NCBI GenBank assembly: GCA_013399855.1
Contig: VXAY01002605.1
Span: 654,478-718,477, forward strand
Direction of reading: 5' to 3'
DNA from: Oxyruncus cristatus
Taxonomy: Eukaryota > Chordata > Aves > Passeriformes > Cotingidae
Length of the DNA stretch: 64,000 nucleotides
The position numbers and the translations under genes are program-made. The notes under the pieces were generated by a model. That model saw only the letters and a list, made by a program, of their open reading frames with translations. It had not been told where the DNA came from and made no database searches. How positions within the stretch are numbered: the stretch's first letter is position 1; each line of letters begins with the position of its first letter. Of this stretch, positions 1 through 12,200 are shown in pieces.

Positions 1-3000
1 CAGTGACTGTGTGGCTGGCTGTCACCTCACTGGGCTGCACAAGCCCTTCTTTTGGGAACAAAAGTCACAGCAGGGCCATACCAGGAAGGATTGCTCACAT
101 GGTGGTGACAGGTGTTGATCTCTTCTTTGCACCAAACATGGAACAACGTTGCATCGCATATGCTGTTCCATAATGCCACTGAAATCACAAAATTTACCTT
201 CATTACAAGAATTGTCTTCACAGAGCTTGGCCACAAAAGTCACCAGTCTCCTGTCCTATACCTGGCCCTTTTTTGAAGTAGCTGTGTTGACACTAAGGGA
301 AGGAGGAAAAAAAAAAGAAAAATATTCTAATAAACAAGATATCACTGCTGGAGATTGATTTGAGATCCAGCTGCACATTCTATTATGGGACAAGACAAAG
401 CTTAAATATTGCCATTGCAACAATCTGACCAGCTCAAAAAAAGTTAAAAAGGACAAGTTTTGGAGTTTAGTAGTGGTTTTTTGGTTGGTTTGGTTTGAGG
501 GTTGGTTGGTTGGGTTTTTTTGTTTGGTTGGTTGGTTTTGTGTTTTGGTTTGGTTTTTTTGGTTTTGTTTTCATTTGTTTTTTTGTTTTGTTTTTTTTGA
601 GCTGTTTTTGTGTTGGTTTTTTTTTTCCAAATGCCTGTCTTATAACCGATTTTATGGGCAGAGAAAAATTACCTGCAAATGGGTTCATGATCTGCCATTC
701 ATGCAGCCCACATAAAAAAAACCCTGTTCTTTCAGTACAAGGTTTTGGACAGAGCTAGTCTTAAAATATTGAGAGCTGGCTTTCCACTCCAGTGCCTTGC
801 AGCTCAGTTCTAAATAATGGCCACGAAACAGGAACAGGCAGAGAAGAAACAAGTTTTAATTAGCTGTACAGTGAGGGTCTTTGTCCCACAGATAGATTTG
901 ATTATATCACTGATAACCTTCACAGGGCTTGTTATCACATTACACTATGCCATTCTTCTGAGCTGAAGAAATTTTCCACACGCCCCAAACAGACAGCAGT
1001 GAAAGAATAATGTCACAAGTCCCTTCCAGACATTTTGGTGGGATTCGTCTGTTTGACTGGCTTCACTAAACTGGGATGGAGCCAAGAGAGCTCAGTGGTG
1101 GCACTGCAAAGTAGGGAGTGATATCAACACAGATCTCTGCCAACTGTGTGTTTACAGGGCTTCTCTGTAAACCTGTTTATGTAGTTGTATGTGGTACATG
1201 GAGTACTTTGTGTTAGCTCCTGAGAACAGGATCCGGTAGCTACAGACCAATGTACTCCGCATAAACTCAGACAAGAAATACCAGCACTGATATTACCTCA
1301 CATGCTGTGACCTTCAGGCATCACCCACTATTATTTTACATTCCCCAAGCTGTCCCAGAATTGGGAAAAAAAGCCTCAGAAATAGAGCAAGATGTTTTGT
1401 CTGTGACTTCAGTCCTTCCACTGCAATGTTGTGCACCTGGGAGTAGTACACCTCATGTTGAGCTTCACTTGCCCTTGCGCGTGGCCTGCATATAGCACCA
1501 GGCAAGGAGAAAATGAGAATCTCTCTTCTACAGCAATATTTGGAGCAGAAAGGGCTGCAAACAAGCAGAAGGCCTTTTGCATGAAGGTAAGTGATCCTTC
1601 AAATAAGCACAGGCAACTCAAGTCATTCATTCCCAGTTATTGCACCAGCCAAGAACGAAGCCTTCCTGCTGCACTTAGGTAAGCAGCTATAACTTAGTAG
1701 GGCTCAGACAGCAGTCGTTAACAGTAGGATTCCTTCTCCCCTTCCAAAGCAGGGAAATCAGAAACCCCTTCATAAACTGTCTTCCTATAGGATACAGGAG
1801 ATCTGATCCTCATAGCCCGTGCACAGCTTACACTGCAGGTGTAACTTCGCTAGGGGATTAGCTCTAGTTCACAACAGGACAGTTGAGAGCAGGAATCATG
1901 CATGGCCATCTCATCCTTTCACTGCTACTGGAGTAGACAGAGCCTTCGATGTGCTTGCAAGGAGTCTGGATCCAGCAGTTATGCCTTACCTGCGATAAAA
2001 GTGATGGGTGGCATCAAACTGGTGTGTTTGGTGAAGAGCAGAGAATGAGCTCCTATATGATAATTAACTAAACAAAATGACTCGATAATAATTAAAACAT
2101 ATCCTGAAGCAGATCTGAGTCACATTTTTTATAGTTGTGGCTTCATCACTCCACTGGCCTTTTGACATCCCTGGGGGAAGAAGAAACCAGTAGCCGGTAA
2201 CATCCCTGAAAAAAGCACAATTTGCCTGCACTGTCAGGTGCATATTCCTGAGTAGCACTCAGGGAAAAAAGGTTTTCTGTTCTGTTTTGTTCTTGTATGT
2301 CCAAATGTGGCCATACAAAGAAAGGAATAAAAAATTACACTGTTTTACTTCAGACTTTCTACTTCAAAGTCTGTCCTGAATTCTGGCTGCTGTTTATCCT
2401 CATGGCAACACATCATTGCCCTTCCTCACACACCCTACACAAGGCCAGATTATAGCTGATTCACATACCTTGGCCAGAAGGCCAGGCAGGATTTTCCTCT
2501 CCTTGTCTCACCTCCTTGCTGGGGCCACCCCTTTCTGCATGTTTCCCACTCGAGATTTTCCAAATGCATTTTTGTTGGAATTCAGTGGGGCACAAACTGA
2601 CACAAGGAGGGCCAAGAGCTTCTGAACCAGGATGGGTAGCACACGTTCCTCTCATTTAAGAGGCAGCCAGGACACTTCATCTGAGGACAGGAACATTGTG
2701 CCCCTGTCTGCCAGACCTACCCTTTCTCAGAGAACACAAGGCCACAGCATCTCTAATGGATGCCTGCTGGGCACACACACACTCCTTTCTGAACCCTGCC
2801 ATTGTAGATAGTACAGGGTGGTCTAACCTCAGCAGCTGTGGGGGATGGATTTGGGTTTATAATTTCACCTCCTGCCTTCCTCACCATGGGTTGCATCCTG
2901 CCTCTCCCTCCCCAGCAGTGGCCAGCCATCTCCCTCGCCCACTACAGCAAGAGCTGCCTCAAGGCCTTCCACACACCACCAGCAATGAGGCACTGCCATG

Positions 3001-5272
3001 GACTGTGACACAATGGAGCCCACAATGCTGGGTAAAATCCCCTGCCCATCTGCCCTTTGGTAGCAACTTATCCCCCATCTACCTCCAAAACACACACCCC
3101 GCTCCTGTCAACAGCAGCAGCTCTTTGGCTTTGTGTTGGGGACAGGCTCAGCTGCTGGAGTGTGCGGTCATAGCTCAAAACAGCTGTCCCCCATCTCTGC
3201 CAGCCAAGAGGGAGGTAGGCTGGCTGGATCCGGGCAGAAGCCTGGAGCTGGCCTGCAGGCCACCAGCTGGACCACACGGAAAACCTGCAGTAAGGCAGCT
3301 CCCACCTCCAGCGGCACCAAGGCAATGCAAGGCTCACCCCTTCAACCTGGGGGCTTGTAACCATGTCCTCACATCTGTAACACACAAAGAGCATCTAGTC
3401 AGCCTTTATAAACTAAGCTTTTATTGAAAAGTTCTGTTTATGAAGCTATTCTGAGTTGTGGTCCTTTTTTTTTTTTTCTAGGAAGAGTTTTTAAGGTTTT
3501 GCCTTTTCACACAGTGAAGAAAGGAATTATTTCCCCCTCTCCCCCCTCTTCCTGCCACTGCCTTTCCACTAACTCTTCTGCACAGCTCTGTCTGTCTGTT
3601 TGCATTAATTATTCCCTCAATCTCTCTCTTCCTGAAGAACTGAAAAAGTGTTCTGGAGAAAACCATGGATTTGAGCAGAAGTCAACAGTAAAGCACAAGC
3701 CTGGGATCATTCAGCTCTTTAAACATCAGTTTGAAGCTGTCTGCCTAAGACTTATTTTAACTCCTTAGAGCAGACTTACTGAAGGCAAGACCAAATATTC
3801 ATTTTTATCCCAGTTTTGTGCATATTTCTTAATTTAAAAAAAAAAAACAGAAATTACTGCAATGAAAAAGCAAAGCATAGAGCTGAGATCACAATTACAG
3901 CAAATAATTAAACACTAGGGTTTTAATTTATCTCTCTGCAAATGTTTCTCTCATATCAAGGCCTTTGGCACACTGAGAAGTGTCGCAAATCAAGTAGCAA
4001 AATTAGTTTGGAAACTGCAAGGTAGGGAAAGAGGATTCAGTTGAGATGTAAATTCCAGCTTTAAACTGAGGAACACTTTCTCTCAGCCTTGTAACATTGT
4101 AGATCACATTTTAATATCTAAAACACCCTAAAGGTGTAGTTTTGCAACATCATCTGTTGAGTGGATCTTTGTGTACTAACAAAAACATTAGAAGATATCT
4201 GCAGGGAGTCTAACTTTGCCAGTAAAAGTTGTTGCATGCTTTAGCCATTTTCACACACGACATTTGTTCACATCCTGAAAAAGCTTTTCACTCCAATACC
4301 AGAATTATTACCATCACAAGAAATGTTTCGCTGAAAAAAAATAGGTAGAACGACCAATTGCTATATTACACCTTGAGCTGAAGTGTGAGCCCTGACTTAC
4401 AGGGAAATTTATCAGGAATTTTCAGACTTTTAGCAAGGTGTTATTCTGAAACTCTTTCCAGTTTTAACCCACTTCGATTCTTGCAGAATAGTTCATCTTC
4501 CAACATCATTTTTCTTAAAGTAAGAGACTGAATGCTTTAAAACTACTCTTGAACTATATAAAGAAGTTTTTAGGATCTCTTCCTCTCCTTTTTGCCTCAG
4601 TCCCAGTGGTTTTGCTGTTACTTGCATTGCTGATTGAGTCTTTTTAAGCAGCACTCTGACCACACATTTGGTGCTTTACTTCATCTCTCCTCACATCAGA
4701 ACACATTGCTTTGGCCTTCAAAAACAATTTGCTAGAAACTAAAATGACTTAAAAATATATATGGCTGTAAAGCATCAGATTAATACTGGAGTACAGGAAA
4801 TCAGTATGTTATATTTTAATGAGTTGGCAGGTGGTTCATAATCATGATAAATTTCATACTCTAGTTGACACATTTTCAAATGTTAATGTCCTCTAGAGAA
4901 ATGAACGGTGTTGTAATGACTGGAATAATGGCTTCTAAGGTGAGCATTTGGCTTATTATGGTTTCAAGTTCTGGCACTCAAAGTACATAGGTGTTAGGCT
5001 ATGCACTCTACAAAAAGGAAATAATTATGATCATATAATGAAAAACGAAGAGGTTTACAGAAAAGGGGATGTGAAGAGGAGCTGAATCATGGACAGAACA
5101 ACCTCCTTCATCAGTGTGAGACAATAGTTAATCAAATCCTGTGCATAACACAGCAGACAAGCACTCATAGGCATCCCAAGAGCCACAATGTTCTGGAAAA
5201 TTACAGCAAGTTTCTTGGTGGTTTTAAGGCTTCAGCAGAAGTAAAACTATGGTTTTTTAATTTTTATTTTTA
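1..5272. other. Intergenic DNA, no recognisable gene
   Basis: Mostly AT-rich unique-looking sequence with stop codons in all frames. Three items stand out and are listed separately: a T/G-rich tract near 475-626, an exon-like segment at 1534-1586, and a GC-richer stretch around 2400-3420 with a long open frame. No LTR, CR1 end or RNA gene was recognised. Conserved synteny suggests this is the distal 3' flank of C1D; that is inference. Confidence 0.6.
475..626 (+). repeat. T/G-rich low-complexity tract (TTGG/TTTGG-like)
   Basis: About 150 bases composed almost only of T and G on the plus strand, with irregular GGTT, GGTTT and TTTTGT units and one GGG. The open frames crossing it encode only W/F/V/L or, on the other strand, K/P/T/N/Q runs. 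They are composition artefacts, not genes. Confidence 0.85.
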
Positions 5273-5363
5273 TTTTGTTGGCAGAAACATTGGTAGATCC
5301 TTATTTTGGTTGAAAACAATGTGATTTGTATTTCTAATTTTGTAAAATTACTTAATTAATAAC
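5273..5363 (+). repeat. Left arm of a 91-bp near-perfect inverted repeat
   Basis: This segment is the reverse complement of 6169-6259 over 91 bases without indels. I count 3 mismatches, near 5287, 5288 and 5300. The arm begins TTTTGTTGGCAGAA and ends at the inner side with TTAATTAATAAC. It could be a terminal inverted repeat of a roughly 987-bp non-autonomous DNA transposon or a local inverted duplication. I could not find a convincing target-site duplication. Confidence 0.9.
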
Positions 5364-6168
5364 TTCGAACAATTAATAATTAATAAAGAATTCTGCTTCC
5401 TTCCCTCCCACACTCAGTGTGAGCTGGTTTGCTTAGGGAAAGGAATGGAGGCAGATTGCACAAAAGGAACAAGCAAGAGGAAAAGTTGTGCTGTACATTC
5501 AGTCCCATGGCAGCCAGTAACCAGTGCAAGACAGGTATCCACTGAGAAGCAGCAGGCACAATTTTAAGGGTTGCCATTTTAGAACTTTAACAAAGGATCT
5601 GTGTTGGTTTTTTTTTTTCTTGTGAATCATGGGTTTCTTACAGGCAAGTGCTGTAACTCCACACTCTCTTCCTCCCCTCATGCTCCCACATTCTCTGCCC
5701 ACAAACACACACACACAAAAACTAAAGGCTCCCCCAGCCTAAATATTTGCACAATGTGAACAACATCCCAGCTCCTGCAGAACCAGCATCCTTTCCTAGA
5801 CTTCTTTTTTGTGGGTATATAGAGTTCCCCTCCAAGTACTTTCTCACTTGTTCCCATGCACAACCACACAGGAGCATCCTCCTCTAACAAGCTACTTGTC
5901 ATCCCAAGCAGAATTAACCCAGTTTGCATCTACTGATGATCCCATACTCATGGATATATCCTGCTGCCCTCTTAACAATGACTTGTGTTTTAATGTCAAG
6001 GATACCATAACAATTTATGCCTTCCCAAGATGGGCAGAATCACCCGTTGAACACCAGTCATGGCCTTATTTGCTCAACTATTGCATAATCCTACCTTTGC
6101 CCCCATAACATTGCTTTAAAAGTGTCCTCTGTCAAGAGCCACTCTGCAATCAACATTGCTGCCCATGT
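5364..6168. other. 805-bp spacer between inverted-repeat arms
   Basis: Unique-looking sequence between the two arms. It contains a short GC-richer patch (5400-5800) and a CA-rich run near 5703-5717. No transposase-like frame is visible; the longest open frames are under 100 codons and unrecognised. Confidence 0.6.
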
Positions 6169-6259
6169 GTTATTAATTAAGTAATTTTACAAAATTAGAA
6201 ATACAAATCACATTGTTTTCAACCAAAATAACGATCTACCAATTATTCTGCCAACAAAA
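6169..6259 (-). repeat. Right arm of the 91-bp inverted repeat
   Basis: Reverse complement of 5273-5363 with three substitutions and no gaps. The similarity stops abruptly on both sides: inner flank ...CCATGT, outer flank ATGACTTG. This makes the arm boundaries clear. Confidence 0.9.
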
Positions 6260-9200
6260 ATGACTTGTAGCTTTTGGCAGGTCTTTTCCCTTTGGCCATT
6301 GTTTTCTTAGTTATTAACAAGGTTACAGTTGGTTCTTTTGATTAAAAAGGTTTTTGGCCAGAATCACTGCTAAGGGAAAACAAAACCTGAAATTCAATAT
6401 GCTTCTAGAATTCTTTTGAAATTTGATCTCAGCACCAATGATGGAGGAAGGTGAGGGGGTACAGGAGACATATTTTGTAACTTTTTCACTTTCATTCCAG
6501 CCTAAGATTCTTAAAGAATAGGCAAATAGGACTAAAACCCAAAAAAAAAAAAATAAAAAGAGGGGGGGTTTCACTTGTCTCCCTGCAAGGTAAAGGAAGA
6601 TCTGTGCTCTAGCTTGTTCCTTCAGAAGAGGTTATTAAAGCAAGATTTGTGAGAGTCAACATCATACAGAGGGACATAAATGTGCAGTAGCAGAAATAAG
6701 CAAGAGCATAACAAGCATTTCCAGGTTTCTCTATGAACTGGCTTGTTCCAGGTACCTCAGATTGGATGTTTAAGCAAGTGTGTTAGGCACTTCAGGCTTG
6801 GAAGATTTTAAAGCTTGGGCATAATTGACTAAACAATTCAGAACATGGTGCACAAGGGTATCAGACCTACCCTTCTCCATTGTTCTGCTTCATTGCTCCA
6901 TCAGAGAGAGCAAGTACAGATAACAAATCCAAACAGTAACCATGTGAAAACATAATTTTCAAGAAATAACAACCTAAATCTTTAACAAGACAAACTGAAG
7001 GGGGTTGGATTATTTTTTTTTCCCTTTTTCATCTCTCCAATATTTACAGTCAGTGATTTACCACAACTAAACATCTGGCACTGAAAAGGAACATGCCACT
7101 CTTTGTTGTAATTAGGGCTCTGGCAAACGGCACATTGCTGTATGCAAGTTACTTCAGCAGCTTTTTTATCTCAACCTTTGTAGTATCCCAGTAACAGTCC
7201 TGATACAGCTACTCTTGGCCATCTGGCAATTTTTCCTATCCCCAGCTAGAATAAATGCCATTTCTTCTGCTCTGACATGGTGCAAAGGCCTGGGAGTGAA
7301 CCAAAACATTTCTTCCTCAGGAAACGCTCTTCTACAGCCAGTTCATTCCATTCTTGGGAGCGGGGGAAGGTGGAAGGAACAAGAATTAAAAAAAAATAAA
7401 ATAAAAAAAAAATCAAGCACGCCAAAATTAACCCTTCAAAGGAGGACGCTGAAAAGCCAATGTTGAATGTTACCATTTTGACTGCAGAGACAGCAGGGCT
7501 AAATTAAGTTGTGGAGTAGTCTTGCTTGACCTTAGAAGAGAAGGATCATGCATTTCAAGCCTTAGTAAGATTAATGCAATGCTGCACCAGTGGCACTCAC
7601 AGAATGTGCATTATGCTTGGCAACAGGCCTGCAATCCAGCCACTTACTCCATCATGTATTATAACACAGAAACAGTCACACCTGCAAAGCCTATGACAAA
7701 TGACATTTCATTAACTTTGAAGATTGCTGGATCATTTTCCCAGGTTTCATGTGAGCTAGGCCATAATAGTCCTTTCAACAGTCTATCATGAAAAGAAAGT
7801 CACTATAATGTCCCAAATATTTCAGGGAGTAAATACTTCTCAATTTGTTAATGATAAAGTTCTATGTCAATTAGATGTAATGGGATAAAAGCCTATCATT
7901 AGAGATCCTGGGCCACACAAATTTAGAATGGTATTTCCCATTGCTCGTTGTGTCATTTCCCCACTACTCTTTCTCTCTTGTATTTATTTAATTTTTTACT
8001 GTTTCAAGTGACTAGCAGAGTGGTCCAGCACATTTCACACAATCTGCTTTCATGTCAAACAATCTTTCCAGGTATTTTATTTCAGTCCCTTGATGATTTC
8101 ATGGGATCAACAAATCAAAATGTGAGGTTTTGCAAACAGGAAAATGTCAACAGAAGAATGTAAGATATAACACCTCAGGTGTTTTCTTTCCAAATAGGAT
8201 TCTATTCTCCCCAATCTGCCTTAGCTTGGTTACACCAAACCCCATATTAGAGATGTATGAGAACACCAGTTTGTGGTGCTGGTAGAGAAGGGCTTACAAA
8301 ACAGCTCTCTATGGAACACACATCATTGTTTTGCTCACTGTGACTTCTGCTGCCCCGAATAATAGCACTTCTCACTGCTCTTGTGGAAGGAGAGGTGGGG
8401 ATTACTCATGGGTATAAAACTAAGCACATCTTTAGCAGCTCTGTTACACCAGTGCTCAAAACTTTGAAGACTTGTGAAACTTAATACAGCTTATTCCGAA
8501 GCCTGCAATGGGATCCCACAAGTGTGCAAGGTTCTGCAGGCAGCAGATCCTCGTTGAAATTCAGCTCCTGAGGGCATTAACTGCACACCAGTGACCTCAC
8601 AAAAAGTCTAGGGAGTAGGACAGCATTCACCCCAGCTGTACACTTACTTCTCCAGGCTGTTTTGGAGGACCTGAGGATTACACGGTGAAAGTCATAAGGT
8701 GTTCCTGGTTGGGGAGAGAAACACTTGTAATAAACAGGCAGGGCCTTCTTTTGCCTGGCCAGAGGCAGAGCCTGCCTAGAGCAAGAGCTGAGAGTCTGGC
8801 TCCTAAATTGGACACACTAGTCCATCAATCTCCACTCAAGCTCATCCTGAAGAAGTCATCAGGCACACCACAGCCCTTCACAGATAAACTGTCCCCCCTG
8901 AACAATATTAGGATGCACACCATATCACAGCTTATACAGGACACTGTCAGAAAACACCCATAGATCCTCCCTCAGAATGAGGGCTGGCTCTCTGTGCCAT
9001 CTCATTACACATTTAGATATCAGAGCCTTCCTCTTGCTCTGGGCCTTGCTCACCCACAGAGGAATTCAATCAGGATTAAGCTGCGTGAACTGCAAAGTCC
9101 TAGAGCTGCCAGGTCTCTGCCGGTGTTCGTTGGCTTCTCAGGGAATCATGCTGGCAACATTCACAAGTGTGATGAAAAGCTATTTGCATCTCGAACACAA

Positions 9201-12200
9201 GAAGCAACCAAAATTTTAATATTCCCTAACTACAACCTCCGTGGCCAAACCAAGGACATATTTTTCTTGCGAGCACTTTAATTGTGAAGGTGCAAATGAA
9301 TTTGACAATATGTAAGCCACCCATGTAGAAAAACAAAGAAATGCAGATGATAATGTGGCAACATCATTTTGCTCTTTGCTATTGTAAACACGCCCACACC
9401 TAAGACTCATACTGCCTACACTGCAGTGTGAGCTGGAAGTTACATCTCATAGCATTTGGAAAAAATATCTGAAAGCAGCCTGTCATATACAGATGGCCCA
9501 TAAAAATTAGTCCTAAGTATTATGCTGATTTACTTAAAACAGGCTGTACTATTCTGGATTGGCTCAGAGGGTTCAGAATCAAACACCATCACAAGGATCT
9601 AAACTAGGTATTGAGTGATTTATGTCAACATCCTTTTACCTTAAAACATACTATGGCAGCCTTCATCCATTAATTTTGCTCTGTTTAGGAGTTTAAGACT
9701 GTGTGTCTGTATTACTATTGTATTTCAGCTACATACCCTATAGTAAATAATCTTAATGATCAAATGACAGGCTTCATATCTCTCTGAGCAGAGTTCATCT
9801 GATTTATTAAAGTGACACCAGACATTTACTCAAGGAGTAAACAGAGCTGACATTATAGGATGATCTCCGAGGGGAACGCTCCAGGGCAAATACTGAGGAA
9901 AAGGAGGGGTTATGCATTCCATTCCTTTGTATTTCTTGAGTTTTTTACTTTATTATTTTTAATGTTCTTGTTAATATCACATCTTTTGCGATCTTTAAGC
10001 AACAATCTGGGAAAGGAAGCCCTTGTAAAATGGTCAGTCTTTACAGAAAAAGAGCAATTGGCTGAATCTGGAGAATCATCTGGAGAAGCCCAATGACTCT
10101 TTGTCTGAAATTAGCAAAACAGTGAAACTGTAACTACTTGCTCTGCAGGGCAGTCCTGCCTTTAAAAAGGAGTCATTGAGGAGCTCTGGATAAACCTCCT
10201 CACATCATCTCTAGTGAACACTGAAGAACAGGATTGTTGCCCTTGATCCCCCAAAAACATCAACCAGATTTTCTTGTTAGGATCACGGGCTTGTGTTTAT
10301 TAATAAGAACAAAGGGAAACAAAAGAAAAAAGGGGAACAGTATAAATTAATAATGATAAATCTTGCATCTAACCACATGTGCTGAGTTTTCTCCTATGTG
10401 ATGTAGACGTGGATAGAAATGACTTGATCTAGCAATCCTACCCCTTCCGTGAATGACAGTACAAAGCTGTTACTTTTGGTATCCAATTAAATTAAAACTT
10501 AAGATAATTATTCTGTTATTTACACAGAAAATAAGCTTTACCCTCCTTCAAATCTAGGACAACATAATACTCTGTTTCAAGACCCTGCTCTGGTGACTAT
10601 CTATCCCCACCATCAGGAGCCCAAAAATTACACTCATAGGAGCAAGATAGTTTTCCATACTCACCAACCAAAGCCAATAGAAAAAGAAATGGGTTCCTGC
10701 AAATGTTTAAATCACAGCCAAGAACCCAACACAGTAGGATGCATCTGAAGAGTGGAAACAAGGTGTCAGGACCAGGAGGGCCACAAAGGACTTAGTTTTA
10801 CAGAGGGGTATGCTGACAGTCTGGTGACTGCTGGTGAGATTGTTTCAGACAGTGAAACAATATCCATAAGCAGTACAAAAGGACAGGTTAGGGATGAAGC
10901 ATAGCACAAGAGAAGCAAGAGCAGCCAGAAGGCAACTCTACGTGGTCTAGCAGCATACAAGCATTACCTTCTCTCACCTTGTTTCTGACACGTTTGGACA
11001 GTCCTTGAACAAAGTTGAAGCAAGGCCAAACAGCTCTCATTCTCTCAAAAAGAAAGTGCTTCACACTTGTACACAGGGAAGGGGAGAAGTCTCTAACACA
11101 CACTGACAAAGTAGACATTAAGAAACACAATGCAAATGAGATGTGTCACAAGTACGCCGTGTCTTGGCTACACTTACATGGACAACACTAAGGCCTGGAT
11201 TACATTGATCAACATCTATCAGTAAAGCCAAAGTTTAAACAGTTCTCCTAAAAGCATAGCATCAGTAAAGCCACCACAGTAAAAACACCACCTCTGACAT
11301 GAACCATCGTTTTCCCTCCCATCAAACAGGAGATCATCTAAATCATTTCCTCTCACCCTTCAAACAACTGTGTGGGTCCCATTACATTGTAGAACAGATC
11401 TATGTAGGGAGATATTCCATTCTCTAGGCCAAAAGGTTCAGGCTTCTTAAGGCACTGTTTTTAAGTTGATGGTGCTTTGTCTTTTCAGCTAAAACTTGGC
11501 TAAAATGCTGCTGAAAAACATAATTTTGCCATTCAAGATTGTTCCATCTGCAACATGGCCCCACATATAAAGGTCCACATCTGTAGCTGGCATAATTCAA
11601 TATAATGCTCCTTCAGCCAGCAGTGATATGAGTCGCACTTACAGCTTGGAACTGAAAGGCCTCACTGCCATAAACACTGAAGACAGCTGCAAAATTATAT
11701 TTTCACTACAACCAGCAAGTTAACCTGATGCTGTCATGAAAAATGTCTGTTTGCTTGACTCATCCATCGTCAAGACATAATAAACTTATAATCAAAATTA
11801 TATCAATTCAACTGTTGCTGCCAATCTTTCTTTAATGGATTTAATTTAATAAAATTTAAAAATTTTTCCATGTCTGTCTGAAGTAGACAACAATAGTAAC
11901 AATGGCCTCATAGGGACTGCAGAAAACAAAAAACAACCTGTGCTCTGTGTACAGAGGCTGCTGCTGGGGCACCACAGGGCTGGAGGGACTTGCCCTCACA
12001 GGCAGAACTGAGCTTACCTGCCCTTTCAGGGAAATGGAGTGAAAAGAGTTAATATTTTCTTTTCCCAATTCTATTTTCTCTGCCACTGGCTGGAATCCAA
12101 GGCCAGGAGGCTTTTTGCTGTTTTTCCAGGAGGTCTTGTGGGGTTTGAGAGGGTTAGGTCTCTGCACCTGTAGATAAAACATTGCAAAGTGTCACTTTGC

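Noticed and set aside
473..758. Trp/Phe/Val-rich membrane-like open frames
   Set aside because: Compositional effect of the T/G tract, not a real membrane protein.
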